From contig OY747705.1 of assembly GCA_963556495.2 (NCBI GenBank), positions 28,386,501 to 28,450,500 of the forward strand: DNA of 64,000 nt, read 5' to 3'. This DNA comes from Valencia hispanica (lineage: Eukaryota > Chordata > Actinopteri > Cyprinodontiformes > Valenciidae). Numbering within the stretch: position 1 is the stretch's first letter; each line of letters opens with the position of its first letter. A program made the position numbers and the translations under genes. The notes beneath the pieces are model-generated. The model saw only the letters and a program-made list of their open reading frames with translations, made no database searches and had not been told where the DNA came from. This document shows positions 37,131-49,534 of the stretch, piece after piece.

Positions 37131-38360
37131 GAACTGATTACTCGAGGGACTGCAGGAGGAGTGTGTATTTGGTGCTGAGGTTGTGGAAGGGAGTCGTCGT
37201 CGTACACAGATGCTGCAATAAAAGCTCCTTTCAGCTTGTGTTCCTGGTGGCCGTCACAGCGAGGCATTAATAAAACATTAGTATTGAGTGACTGGGGGGC
37301 CTCTGCGCTCCTCCTCTCCAATCCTGATGTGACCTTTTCCATTTTACAGCAGCTGTCCGAGCCCCGCCAACGAGTCCCACTGCGCCACCCCCGACCTCTG
37401 CAGGTGTACCCTGCCACAGAAAACTGCCAACTCCAGGAGAGATCCGCCAAAGAAAATGGTGGCTGTTTATATTTGTGAGTCTTTGGGGTGAGGTAGAGGG
37501 TAGCGATGTTTGGATGTTTTAGTTTAGTGGGTGCAGGAGATATGGCAGGAGCACGGCTCTGTGAGATAATCTTCAGGAAAGATCTCCAGTTAAACCCAGT
37601 CTGCCTGTTTTCCATGACCAACAGCGAACTAATACACCCGAGGTCACACTAGTGAATCCTATAGTCACCCAAACACTGGAGTTTTTAAAAATGATCTCTG
37701 GTAAAAGTGATTTAATTACAGGCAAGTTCGAAAGACTAACCAAGTTTTTTTTTGTCTTTTTTTTAAATTATAAATTTATTTCAGCTGAGAAGAAATTAGG
37801 ACATCCTACACCCATTGGTTCAATTACCCTGCAACATTACCTTAGAGAAAATGTTCCCTTTTTAGGAGGATTCCACATTCAGTTGATCCTAAACCTTTGA
37901 TTTGAGCGAGGGCTCTGATTGGCTAAGCTACTGCCATTTGGGCGTGGTACAGCTGATTCTGGTATGGAATTGTAATTCATTTATTCATGGTAAATTTAAT
38001 ACCTTGCTGGCCAGATGGAAAAACTTTATACAACAGCCATCATTGTCGCTTACTCCTTTTATATAAACTCCAGCTCTGCTTTGTTTATTTCTTTAGCTTA
38101 ACTTCCGATATATTGTGTAATATCACTACAATAAAACATTTTTACATTTTTTTATGCTTTCAAAATATGATGCCTCAAACTAGACATGATGATAGTTGTG
38201 ACTATGAAATACTTTCAATGGAGAACAAAGTGGAGAAGGACACCGGGTGAAAAATGGGCTTCAGTTTTGCTGACGGCGATCTGAGAGTTACAAAGTTGTT
38301 TACTCCTGTCTTGACCATAAAGACAAACCTCAGTGTTTAAATGGTTACAAATACTTCCCT

Positions 38361-38381
38361 CCCCCCCCCCCCCCCCCCCCC
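38361..38381. repeat. Poly(C) tract of 21 bases
   Basis: An uninterrupted C run; the minus strand is a G21 run within the enc3 transcription unit. Confidence 0.9.
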
Positions 38382-41300
38382 ATTAGCAGAAGCTTCTGGC
38401 TCGGCCCTCGAGTCTGCGGTCTGCCAAATCTAAGAAATACAGTAGGTGGCGACGGAAAAGGAGCAGAGTGCAACACTACCACACATCAGGGGGCCGCATT
38501 AACAAATGTGGACTAAAGGGAACGCAGACCACACCTTCATTCCTGCTGCACTGGACCTGGGTCGGCTGGCTCTTCAAACAACGAGCCATGTCAGCAGTTC
38601 GCTGGTCTGTGTGAGTGAGCGTGAGGGTAACAAGAGTGGAAAACAAGTGGTTTTTACTACTGCATAAAAACCAACAATACTACTAGTGAATACTTGAACA
38701 GCTGACTGGTGGTTTTCAGCTGCAACAAAACCAAAAGGGAAGGGAACGCACACACACACTGGGTTTTCACTCTAACCCGAGCTGAACATTGACAGCCTCT
38801 AGAGAAATGTATTTTTGGGCAGGCGTTAGTCTTAGCTGCCAATCTCTGCAGGCTATTCTTTAAGCATCTTCTGGTCTTACTCACCCTTCACTTTTTCTCC
38901 TACTCTGAGTAGGTTTTATGTTTTCCTTATATCCCCAATGAGCGACCTCTAACCCAGACATCTTTTTGAAGGTTATAACTTCAGGTCAGGTCACATAATT
39001 GAGGTCTTAAAATGCATTATACCCACATAGTAACACGCTTATGTCACTTTATAACTTCACCTCTGAGCTTCAAGGTCTCGGGTAGAAAAAGAGAGAACCC
39101 ATGTGAGTAAAGAAGAATGGCTTGACAAGACGGAAACTGGAGCCATTTCTTTTACCTCCTCTCCTCCCATCTCTGCTCTAATTAGGCATACACATCGTCA
39201 GCAGCAGTGGGCTGGCGTAACTGAGAATTCATAAGGATGTGCTGCCTTGATCTTTTACAGTCAGGCCGTCTGTCTCCATCCTGGCACTGAAAAAAAGAAA
39301 CTCTACTACCATGGCTACAGCAGCACATACCAGCAGCAGCATAATGCTAAGCCCCCAGCTCCACCATCTCCAGCTGCTTACTGTAGACACAAGCCACGCC
39401 TAAGCCCTCTGCTTATTACTTCCTTCTTCCTAAAACTCCTCTAAAACCAGAGCCCATTTAGAGTCTATCAGATCAAACAAAAGGAATTATAAATGTAGAA
39501 TAAACTTGTAAAAAATACTGAATTTACTCCAGGTATGTTGACCTTAAAAATGAAAATGTTCAAAAGTAAATTTATGAATGCGCGAGCAAATTTTCCCCAG
39601 TAGGTTTTGGAAGGTAGTGTATGAATAATGTGATGTTTTTCCAATTTATTGGTCACCAACGCCAGCTGGATACTTTTGTCTCATTTTAACTATTCAATTT
39701 TCACATGTGTGCTACAACTTCTTATATTTAGAACGCTTTTACTTCTTAACTTTTTCTACAATTGACTGTCCAACAGAAAATGACTTGGGGAAGCCTTTAA
39801 AACATTCTAACACCTTGTGCTCTAGCACCACAAGCCTAGTAGGGAAGGGTAATTCTCCTACAAGAAATTGTCATATCTTTGATAGATCAACAATTTAGAA
39901 ATCAAAATAAGGATGGTTAAAGAGAAAATTTAAAAATATAAAAAATCAGAGCAAATTTCAAAAAGTAACAACTCCATGTGGTAAACTGCACGGCTAAAAG
40001 CCGACAGATACCCAAGATGGCAACGGTAAAACGTCAAACACAGTCTTTGCTGCCAAAGCTCAATAAATCCAGATTTTTTGTTGCTCCACACGTTTTTGCG
40101 TGTAGCCTTCATTGTTGCTAATGCTGATACTGCTAATGTTGCATTGTACTCTCATTACTAGTTTGTGGCATCACTTCCGGGGTGTTTTTGTCATTGGTCA
40201 ATTGCAGACCGGAGTCTTAACATTTTCTGACGCTGCTTTTTAATTAAACCTTGGGTAATTTAAGATAATTACTACAGATTATTGCAGTCAGAATTTTTAT
40301 TGCAGAAAATACTATTTCTTAGTATACTACGGTCATTTGATTTACCTTCTCTCACTGGTGTTTGGGGAGATTTATCTAAAAAACATTAACTAGAAGGGTA
40401 CATAGCCACAGCAACATATTATATAAAGCTACTTCACAAAGTTGGACAGTAAAACCAATAAAATGAGGTGCAGGACTCCCTACTGTTGCATAACCCATCT
40501 GGCTGAACTGTTTTTGTTTTGTTTATTGATTGCATAAGTGCTGAATTAAGCCCACAAGACAGACCACATGACATATAGCTCAAAACTTATTCTACCACCT
40601 TAGGGCGCATTAAAACAACCTGCAAACCCCCAAATCATTGCAACCTTTCCTCTTTTCGTTTCAGCAACCAGCTTTCCTCCTTAATATCTCTGCAAATACT
40701 GAGACACATCAGGAGAAAAATTCACACAAAACTGTGAAATTTGCCAGCTGTCTTTTTGCGAGGCAGGTTAAGCCGCACATTTCTTAAAGCATTCTGGTAT
40801 GATGTGAGTAAATCATGTTTACATATCCTGGAGACGGGGCACTGTCTTCTCCCTTGCCGTGTCCCTGAATCTATAAAAAGACCCCTGAACTGCTGTTTAT
40901 CCTTCTAACAGAACAGATTGCCCTGTCAACACATTCTAATCCTATAATTCAAAGTATAAATAAGTAGACATTTGGAATATTTTTATTCGGAAGATGTGAC
41001 AGCGACATATGATCTTACAAAAAAGCTGTTCCTGAGCTTATCCAAAGGACACTTAACATGGTAGATTGCCACTTACATCTGTTTTCTAGTTACTGCTTAA
41101 CAACAGGTTGTCCATCAGGGAACCCTGACCCCTGCAGATCAACTCGACTCTACTCACCACACAAGCACAGACCTGATCGGCCGTCTCTACGCCTCGCTCC
41201 ACTCTGTGACAGAGGCCTCGGCTCACAGCCCTGGCTTTGTAATTAGCAGCGCCGCTGACATTCTTTCTGCCCCATAAACTTCGCCATGTTTGTCCAACAC

Positions 41301-41618
41301 CCGGCACTTAGATAATCTTTAACAACCGTAACCCCTGGCAACCTGGAAAACAGTTTGGACCTTTAAAGTGACCGCCTCAGGTTCAAAGTGCCACTCACCC
41401 AGGCCTGGAATGTAACACGGTGGCAGAAGCTGGTTTATGCCATTCACCTCTTTACAGTGCTGCTAAAGTTTGAAACCACCACCACCAATATTTTGTCTGC
41501 TTCCAAGGAGTCAGATCTTCTGTGGAAGACGGCAAGAAAACCTGGGTTCTTAGAAGTTAGTTTGCACGTTAATGGGAGCTGCAATTACTCACCTAGAAAC
41601 CTAGCAGAGCCCGTGTGT

Positions 41619-43464
41619 CTAAGACGGCAGGTACTTCCATGTGCTGACGAAGGCAGTAGGAATGAGTGAGTACGGGACACTGGTCACACTGTCCCAGGAG
41701 TCCGATGATGGATCATAACAGTCTAGCGTCTTACACCTCTGAGCCCCGAAGTACCCTCCAACCACATACAGCCTGTTACCCGATGCCACTGCGTGACAGC
41801 TGATCCGCTTGGCCGTCACATCGCCGAACTTCGACCACTGATACGTCTCGCTGTTAAACCGGTAAGCAGAGCTGGCTGAGAACTCCGTGTCACCTCCGAT
41901 CACAACGACGTGGTTGCCTACAACGGCCGCCGCCGTGTACCGCCACAGCTGGGGGCAAGCGGCTGGCACAGACCACCGGTTCTGGCAGGGGTCGAAGCAC
42001 TGCACCTTGGGGTACTTGTCTCTGTTGACGCTGGTGCCTCCGAAAGCAAACAGTTTGTTTTTGGCGCCGACAACCGCTGCATTGCTCACGCCTTCTCTCA
42101 GCGGTGCGACTAGGGTCCACTTGTTGCTCTGTGGGTCGTACTGTTCAACTTGTTTCAGAGACACAGACGGAGACGCAGGGAAGGATCCAGCTAGAGACGT
42201 ATGTCCTCCCACTACGTACAGCACGTGGTCGAGCTCTGCGGAGCCGTGCCCGAATCTGGCTACCAGCATCGGCGCCGCTTTTGACCACTCATCGTGCAAC
42301 GTGTCGTAGACCCAGACATCCTTGGAGGCTCCGTTTTCCGAACCGCGACCTCCAGTAACATAAACCTGGAGAACAAAGAGAAATAACCTAAATTCAACAT
42401 GTTACAATATGGATGTACTGCTGTTTAGATTACACACATACCTTACAACCAATGGCACAGGCACTGCACTCTTTCCTGGGGCTTGGGATGTCCGTTTTGG
42501 GTGTGATCTCCTTTGTCTTGTTGTCGATCATGTAGACTTTGTCACACATGAAAGTCTGCCCTCCCAGAAGCAGCAAGGCCTGGCTCACTTTTCTGGGCCG
42601 CGCACAAAACCCTGTTACAATGCCGTCGTTCTGGAGGATCCTCATCTTGCACCGCACTGCGTCTTCTACGATCTCCCGGCCTACCTTGTGGCACATCACC
42701 AACTCCTCTGACGCGACGTTCTTCAGCAGGTAGGACTCAGGCAGCAAGGCCAAGCGCACGCAGCGCAGCAGATCGGGCAACTCACTGTGCCGCCGTTCCA
42801 TGTCCGCCTTCACCCAGTCGATGACGGCCTCATACACCAGGCTCTCGTCTTCCACCTCCAGCTCCTCGCTGAGGATCAGCTCCTGGACTTTATCTTTGGG
42901 CAGGCTCAGGAAGTCCTCCGTTCTGAAGAGAGTGGCGAAGTTCGCCAGGCACATCCTCCACGACAGCTCATATAGCCTCTGACACTGGTGGGCATCAGAC
43001 AGCAGCATCATCCCGAGACAATTTGAGGGATGGAGGTTTTTTTCTAGGAACTCAGCCGCTGCGTCCCGGATGTCGTGGAACTGTAGCATGTCCCCAGCTT
43101 CGAGCAGTGACTCCGCATTCTCTTCATTGATAATGACCCGGGCCGAATAGGCGTAGTCGAGCAGGAGCTCTAGTACCTCTGGGTGGAGGGAGTCGTGGAA
43201 GTTGACGTCGGCGTCCCGACTCTCCCTGAGCCCACCGCTGAACATGGCCTCGAAGTAGCGACTGCAGGAGGCCAGGACAGCCCGGTGGCACGGGAAGGAG
43301 CGGTTACCGGCTTTCAGCACGACGTCGGTGAAGACTTTTCGCTTACGCAGCAGGTTGAGCTGAGTTAACAGGCTGTCGGCGTGCGACGTCTTGTGAAAAA
43401 GCTGGATGTTCATGGAGCCAGAGCTGGAGCGTGACTTCCGGTTTTCGTGGTTGCTTACAGACAT
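41619..43464 (-). CDS. enc3: ENC-family BTB-BACK-Kelch protein, most likely ectodermal-neural cortex 3
   Basis: Two coding exons, 43464-42442 (341 codons) and 42365-41619 (248 codons plus TAG), join in phase 0 at a clean GT/AG intron of 76 bp. They give 589 residues, the same length as ENC1 and KLHL25. An N-terminal BTB domain (about 28-135, with FTDVVL, FPCHRAVLASCSRYFEAMF) mediates dimerisation and CUL3 binding. A BACK domain (about 140-240) follows, then six Kelch repeats (about 290-585, with paired GG motifs such as YVVGGH and YVVGGYFG) that bind substrate. Such proteins are CUL3 ubiquitin-ligase adaptors; ENC1 also binds actin and nuclear matrix in neural cells. Residues match ENC1 at some positions (VAPLREGVSNAA, SETYQW) and KLHL25 at others (HTSLAG.FPASPSVSL), as expected of a third paralog. 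The TIMM13/TMPRSS9 neighbourhood supports enc3. The start ATG follows a good acceptor by 12 bases. klhl25 or enc1 remain possible names; the ENC family itself is certain. Confidence 0.9.
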
Positions 43465-43599
43465 CTTGACTTAGACCTGAAAACAGAAGACAGTAGGAAA
43501 AATATCAGAACATTTGTACAAATTTAGCCAACTAAAATTTTTTTTTTTTTTAAATAACATTTGTCCTTTGGCTTATAATGAGGAAGCTATAAAATCCAG

Positions 43600-43925
43600 A
43601 GGAAGAAAAGACAAATAAATGGACAAATTTGTGGACATATAATTAGACAATGGAGGGAAAGATGGCTAGATAAATATATAATTAGACAATAAATGTTTGG
43701 ATGGACAAACTAATGGATAAACATACTTAAAGGGATGGATTGATAAATAGATCAGACAAAAAGACATGCATTAATGCACAAATAAATGGATGGGCAGACA
43801 AACTGATTTATAAACAGATAATTATGGATATATAATTTGACAAAAGGAACAGATGGATGGAAGAACATATTGGCAAATAGATTGGTTGACAAATGGAAGG
43901 ATAAATGCATAATTAGTCAATCTTA
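43600..43925. repeat. Degenerate tandem repeat of GGATRRAT/ATAAATGGA-type units
   Basis: There are many imperfect copies of 'aaatggacaa', 'ataaatggat' and 'agataattagaca' motifs. It lies in the first intron of enc3 and looks like an old, decayed tetranucleotide (GGAT/ATAA) satellite. Confidence 0.6.
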
Positions 43926-43943
43926 TTTTTCCCTACAATTCAA

Positions 43944-43958
43944 GGGGGGGGGGGGGGA
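43944..43958. repeat. Poly(G) tract
   Basis: A run of about 15 G in the first intron of enc3. An A run follows at about 44068-44086. Confidence 0.85.
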
Positions 43959-45041
43959 CTCCAAACATTACTGAACTGCGTCGGAACCCTTTCCACCCCA
44001 TTTTGATGCGAACGCCACCTCTTTGCTGTGTGAATGAATCAACCCAGCAGCTGATGAATGATTGTTCAAAAAAAAAAAAAAAAAAACTTGCATCAACTGA
44101 ACGGAAATGAACTTCAGAATGTGGAGAGATGAAAGGAGATCAGATAAGGAGCACTCCCACTGCACAACCAGTGTGTACACTGTGTGCCACAGAGATTTAC
44201 ACTGTAAAATCAATAAAACTTACACCACTGTCAGACCTCAAAGACAAAAAAACAAAACAATAAAACGACCTACATTAACTTGTCTTTCAGTGTAATTACG
44301 TTAAGATAAAGAAGAACCACCTGGGCGTGTTATCTTGATTCACATCATACTGCCCCTATAAACAATGAGGACCAAATTCCTGCATGCTTCTTCCGTTCCT
44401 CAGCTGGATCACAGGCAAGATGGTGCCAAAGGCGAAGCTTTCAAGCCCACATTTGAAGTGACACCTCAAACCAGCTCCTTCAGGACCAAATTATATAAGC
44501 AGGCTGGAGAAGATTATAACAGAAACCTCTTCCAGGTGTTTTTTTTTTTTAAGGCCAGAATTACAGCTCCTGCACATAAAAAGGATGGGATATATGTTTT
44601 GAGTAATATGCTACAGCTGAATCATCACACCTTATTATGGTAATTACCTTCTAGAAAGGTCCAGGCTTCACAAAGCACCCTGCTTGAAAGCGACCAAATA
44701 AATATATTCCACTTAAAGGCTCCTTTTGTTTCAAAGTAGATAAATTTAAGTCGGCTATTCACTCTCGCTGAAAAGGCCGGACTTCCGTGGAGGGACTCGG
44801 AGTGAAACCCAAATGGGTTTTGTGCAGTAAATGGGGAAACTGGTCAGCAGATCACCATGCGCTCAACTTTCCTCCTAAGTTAGCAGCAGACTGAAAAACA
44901 TACAGGGTGCCGACATCAAAGCGTCCTGAATCACAGCCCAAAGCCAAACCCCGTCCAAACACGCACTTTAGTGGGGCTACAGAAACTCTAAATGGGCGCA
45001 AATGTGTATTTTAGGCAAGGATTAAGCGTCGTAAAGCTTAC

Positions 45042-45420
45042 CGTTGACACGAGCAGCAGGGCCGATCCAGATTCCTTTATCTCGGCTGCAACTTCGTCTT
45101 CGATCTCTCTGAAGTTGAGCCGCGATTTAGACAAATCTGCTTTTTAAATTCACAACTAAATCCCACACTAAACGGCCGGAAGACGGTAAAAACGGACGTG
45201 CCATTTGCCTATTTTAAAACTTAGGAGTGTGTCCGCGTAGGAACAACGTGAAAAGTTAGTAGCTCCGAGGATGACCGCTTAAGCCAGACAGGACAGCGAG
45301 TCTGAGTGGAGAGAAAGAGCCGAGGCAACCTTGGAGCTCCTCTGACTCCGCCCACCCCACGGCAGCTGACCAATCAGCTGCAGCCTCCACTGAAAAGCCA
45401 GCTTTTGTATGGATCCCCTA
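45042..45420 (-). promoter_or_regulatory. Promoter and noncoding first exon of enc3
   Basis: The region is relatively rich in CpG and ends at a donor 45042/45041. Upstream on the minus strand lie a CCAAT box (plus-strand gaccaatcag, 45368-45377) flanked symmetrically by two CAGCTG E-boxes (45363 and 45375), and a GC box (ccgcccacccc, about 45349-45359). No TATA box was seen at a convincing distance. The exact start site is inferred. Confidence 0.5.
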
Positions 45421-45655
45421 TTGTCACAAAGCGCTGCAATAAATCAGCCAAAAACACCTGTCACTGAGCGCTTCAGCTGACTTTCACAGTAACTTTAAAC
45501 TCACTGCGACGGACTTCGCTATAAAGCTTGAAGCAGAGCAAAGCTGTTGGAAATTTGTTCAAAACACTGACTTTGCTGTCCTGAAGCTACTTTAAAACTG
45601 TCTTGGACGTATGATTAGGATGATTGTCTGTTTATAAGACCCATTTTTGTTCCAT
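45421..45655. other. Intergenic sequence upstream of enc3
   Basis: No gene or repeat recognised. Confidence 0.3.
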
Positions 45656-45960
45656 CCTTAACTTCCTGCATGATGCCTTAAGATGTTGCTTCAATAGTCC
45701 CACTTTTTTCTTTTTAAACTCATGGTCCCATCTTTTTTGTGAAATACACTAGTCTGCCCTGCATCATCATGGTTTAATTTAATTGTTTGAAAAGTTAAAT
45801 GTTGCACCTTCAAGCATCGGAAAATTATACCAAATGATGAACCATATTTATTGGGGTTCAATGTTCTCTTCCTGATATTTTGGCAGCTTTGAAAGCAATG
45901 TATTTGAGGTGTTGTTATACAATACATCCACATGTGTGACTTCCTTTGATTAAAATGTTG
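45656..45960 (-). mobile_element. Tc1/mariner relic, minus orientation
   Basis: Plus-strand landmarks 'cttcctgcatgatgcctta', 'agatgttgcttcaatagtc', 'gcaccttcaagcatcggaa' and 'caatacatccacatgtgtg' follow the order of a Tc1 element read backwards. The middle of the transposase is deleted. Confidence 0.6.
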
Positions 45961-46749
45961 TGAATGAATCCATCAGGAGCATACAAAGCTGGGGCATCAT
46001 CATCAGAGCTTTCCCAATAGCAAGGCATAGTAATCTGGGTTTAAACGGTTATATGTATCTGTAAACAGTGTATATAAATGTCTAGTTTCAGCTGTATATT
46101 ATGACTAAATGGTGGCAGACTTAAAGTCTGTGAATCCTATTACTTTCAGTTCAAATGCTTTTTAACTATACTTGCATCCTGACTCACATTTCTTATTAGA
46201 GTGACTCTTCAAACACATGCTGAATATATATGGGAAACTGTTTTCTTATTTCCCATATAAACAGACAAGTCCATGTAGTTTTAGGTAGAAGTTGGAAAGA
46301 AAAAGCGTTGCTGAAAGACCAACAGACTTATTTTGTGGAAGCTGCAACATTTTTACCCAGTAATAAAGCAATAAAATAAATGAAGTACATACAATGTGCT
46401 TAGTAAAGAAACTAACCATAATACTGTCTTTGAAATGCACAAAATTTCTGGCTTGCATAAAAAAGTTATGTGTCTGTTGATCATACCTATGACTTTTCTA
46501 AGACACCTAACTCAGTTTAACACCTACTAAATCATTCAGGTTTTTCCTGTTAGAAGCTGGATTATTCTTTCTTTACATTGTTAAACCTAGCTTCAATAAC
46601 TGAATGATACATCAAAGCTGCACACTCCCAAGAAAAAAAAATCTCAGTAATTATTAAAAAACGGCTTTGAATATAAAAACTATTGTGCTCCCAGTGGGAA
46701 AGCTGCATAATTTAGAGGTATATATTGCCTGAGCAATTTGTTTAGAAAT
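45961..46749. other. Unassigned AT-rich intergenic sequence
   Basis: No gene, RNA or clear repeat is seen. Confidence 0.3.
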
Positions 46750-47350
46750 ATAGTACCATGAATAAGTGCTTGTCCCCTTACAGATGTCTTAAGTTTTTTT
46801 ATTTATTGTTACACTTATCAAATGATGAGCAAGCAACCAGCCTTGCCCTGTGTGAGAAACTAATTGCCAACCAAGTGTTGAAAACTGTCCATGACTCTTT
46901 TACATCCTTGTGGAGGAATTTTAACCCACTCTTCATTGCAGAATTGCTTTGATTCAACCACTGCGGAGGGTTTTTCGACTATGGAGGACCTGTTAAAAAG
47001 TCAGGTCACAGCATCTCAATCAGAAATATCTTTTTACTTTGACTAGGCCAACTCCAAACTTCTCTTTTTTTTTTTTGTTTGTTTTTTAAGACCCTTGTCC
47101 TGCTGCATAACCCAAATGTACTTCAGCAGTCATGATTCCACTAATTACTCCAAGTCATCCGAGTCCTTAAGGAGGAGAGCAACTCAAGCCATTACACTAC
47201 CACCACCAGGTGTGATTGTGAGTATGATGTATGGAATTACCGGTATGTTCTTCTTCTGAAATGCTGTTTGTTTTGTGCCAAAGGCAACAGGATGGACACC
47301 TTTCAAAAGGTTCAACTTTTGTCTCAGTCCAGAAAATATTTCCTAAAAAG
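46750..47350 (-). mobile_element. Tc1/mariner relic, minus orientation
   Basis: Starts with 'agtaccatgaataagtgct' and 'tgtcccctt', then 'aagacccttgtcctgctgc', 'ataacccaaatgtacttca', 'cattacactaccaccacca' and 'tgagtatgatgtatggaat', followed by 'tcttcttctgaaatgctgt' and 'ttttgtctcagtccagaaa'. These are the reverse complement of transposase 3' half and flanks. The right end is uncertain and may extend further. Confidence 0.65.
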
Positions 47351-48494
47351 TTTAGCATTTTATATGTTAACATAATTCCTTGTTGTTTTCAATTGATTTT
47401 TCCTTTATTAAATGAAATTTTCTGTAAGGCTGGCAAATGCATTTTCATTTGGTTTTCAGTCCTTGATGTCTTTCGTCTCGTGATTTTGCATAAAATTAAT
47501 GTCAGATTTTTTCCCCTCACATTTTTACACGAATTCTAAAATGAACATTAGCTCTTCTTGCCCTGATCTGCTTAACTAACTCCACACAGGCCTAACCAAC
47601 ATTCTCAACGATCATATGATTGCAGGTTAAATCCTTCTTAGGCGCCTAAAATAGCTTCTTTACTCAAATACCTGACATTTTCTGCAGGGTCTGAGTGCTT
47701 GTGAGGTTTAAAAGAATTTATAAAGAATGTCCCTACATTTCAGGCGGACTCCCAAAACAAAAAGCATAGGGCCAGTTTGTAATCAGCGATATTAAGTCTC
47801 CACATTCATAGAAATCAAGAATCAACACCGAATGACAGAAGCTTGTGTTAATATTAAGAAGTGCATTAAAAAATAAAGAGGTGTGCCTCATTTCTATGAA
47901 TTTTTGATTGACAGACACGTTTAGGTATTTGGAAAATTTATGTTATCTTTCTTGGGATATGTCTGAACTTGTCCACAAGTGTATTTGATGACTTGAAAGA
48001 AAAGCTGTACTGTATTAAGGTGTGCCAGTTTCTCTTTTGTGCAACCTGCCTCAGGTTTACTGAAGGAGCAGTCATTGTTCGTGTCATTAGCTGTACCCGC
48101 TTTTCATGTTCCGACAAGTCAGAAAGTATGCACTTCAAAGGAGTTATGAGAAAATATCAATTATTGGATTATTCTTTGATGTACATACATTTTGGGAGAA
48201 CCTGTTTTTTGCACTGAACTGAGTGACCTCCAGCAGCAGGACCCCCACTCGCAGACTAGATTCCACACTTCTCAGGTTTCCCCTTCCCCTCTATGAGCTG
48301 TTCGCTCCCTCTTTCTGTCACTCAGCAGCTGCTTCTGAAGCTTCAAAGCTGCTGCTGTTCCTCAGCTGTCACAGTCTGAGTGGACGAGAGCATGTCTGTG
48401 TGCTTTTCAGTAATCTCCCTTTTCATACTCTGCTTCTTATTGTTTCCACGACCCTAGCTTCCATTTTCAGCACCGGTCCTATCAAAGTATTATA
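47351..48494. other. Unassigned intergenic sequence
   Basis: No gene or confident repeat. The 123-residue open frame at 48223-48594 runs into a transposon end and has no domain. Confidence 0.3.
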
Positions 48495-49534
48495 CAGTGC
48501 CTTGCAAAGCTTTTCCACATTCTGTTGCATTACAGCCACAACATTCAGTGTATTTTATTGTGATTTTATAAGACAAACAAAAAGTAATGCATAAAGCTCA
48601 CATTTTAATCAATAAGAATCTGAAAGGTGCATGATGCATCTATTTGTATTTAGAATCCCGAATCTAACACAGAGATATGAAACCTCAACCAATTAACAAG
48701 TCTAAACAAAAAATGTTAACTCTGGAGGAGCAAGGTTGGTCCTCAGCTAAGGTGGGAGATTCTGTCAACTCCACAAATTTAGAGTTTGCGGAAACGTGGC
48801 CAGATGAAAGCCACTATTTGAAGGAAGCTCTAAGAAGTCTTTTTGCACTTTGCCATAAGTGAAAATAGGAAACCTGGCAACAAAACTGCCCTGTCAGATG
48901 GCACCAAAATTGAACATTCACAGCCCACTATGTTTGGCAGAAAACTTGCACTATATTGTATCCTGAATACACATCAAACAAAGTGAAACCCGGTGGTGGT
49001 GGTGGCGGCAGCATGAGGATGTGGGGATGTCTTTATTCTAGCGGGAATGAGAAGGCGGAGTCAATGTGAAGATGAATGGAGCTAAATACAGGGCAATGCT
49101 GTAACAGAATTGGTTAGAGGCTGTTCTGCAGAACAATATCCCTAAGCCATCAGACAGACCTACATTAGGATGGTTTACATCAGTGATTTAATGGACTAGT
49201 AAAAGTTGAGACCTAAATCCAACTAGGAAATTGTGGCAAGATGTGTACATTTCTGTTCAAGGATGCTCCCCATCCGATTTGACTGAGTTTAGGCTACTTA
49301 TTAGAATGTGCAAATTTGTGGAAAGCTGGTTGGAGCATGAATTCAAATGTGCTCAGATTTGTATTTGTAGGAACTTTTAAAAGAATGTATAATTTAGCTT
49401 CCATTTCATAATCATACCCTACTTTGTCCCAAAAAATCTCAACCACACATATTGCTGTTTGTGGTCATAGCTAGAATAAATGGGAAAAAGAGCAAAGGGT
49501 CTGAATTAAGAATGAATCCACAAGCTTTGCACTG
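48495..49534 (+). mobile_element. Tc1/mariner relic of nearly full length, plus orientation
   Basis: The left terminus is 'cagtgccttgcaaagcttt' after TA, and the right terminus ends 'ccacaagctttgcactg'. Inside, landmarks are 'taactctggaggagcaagg', 'aaacccggtggtggtggtg' and 'gcggcagcatgaggatgtg', matching the transposase N-terminal, central and G-rich core. Several frameshifts and stops are present. Confidence 0.75.

Larger units (their letters stand above)
34273..41592 (-). other. Inferred 3' UTR intron of enc3
   Basis: There are no coding exons. It holds a C21 tract (38361-38381) and a homeodomain-motif-rich block at 36850-37130. A 177-codon open frame on the minus strand (37088-37621) has no domain and no splice support. 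No Tc1 or SINE copy was recognised in these 7.3 kb, in contrast to the flanking DNA. Confidence 0.4.
33070..45350 (-). other. enc3: Transcription unit of the ENC-family gene (UTR exons and introns)
   Basis: The inferred exon layout on the minus strand has four exons. Exon 1 is a noncoding first exon from about 45330 to 45042 (donor AACG|gtaagc). The second is 43476-42442 with the start codon. The third is 42365 to 41593 with the stop codon and a donor (CTAG|gtgagt) 25 bases after it. The last is a 3' UTR exon from 34272 (acceptor ...ccctccag) to about 33070, with AATAAA on the minus strand at 33094-33089. Introns are about 1.6 kb, 76 bp and 7.3 kb. The 3' UTR exon is my inference from splice and poly(A) signals; transcript data would confirm it. 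Confidence 0.55.

Noticed and set aside
37088..37621. 177-codon open frame on the minus strand in the inferred enc3 3' UTR intron
   Set aside because: No recognisable domain, no fitting splice or start context and no codon pattern of a real protein. It is a chance open frame in GC-richer noncoding DNA.
43600..43925. Repeat array considered as a CRISPR-like array
   Set aside because: The units are irregular, 4-10 bases long, without uniform spacers; it is a decayed simple repeat in an intron of a vertebrate gene.
48223..48594. 123-codon plus-strand ORF
   Set aside because: It runs into the terminal repeat of the Tc1 relic starting at 48495 and has no domain.
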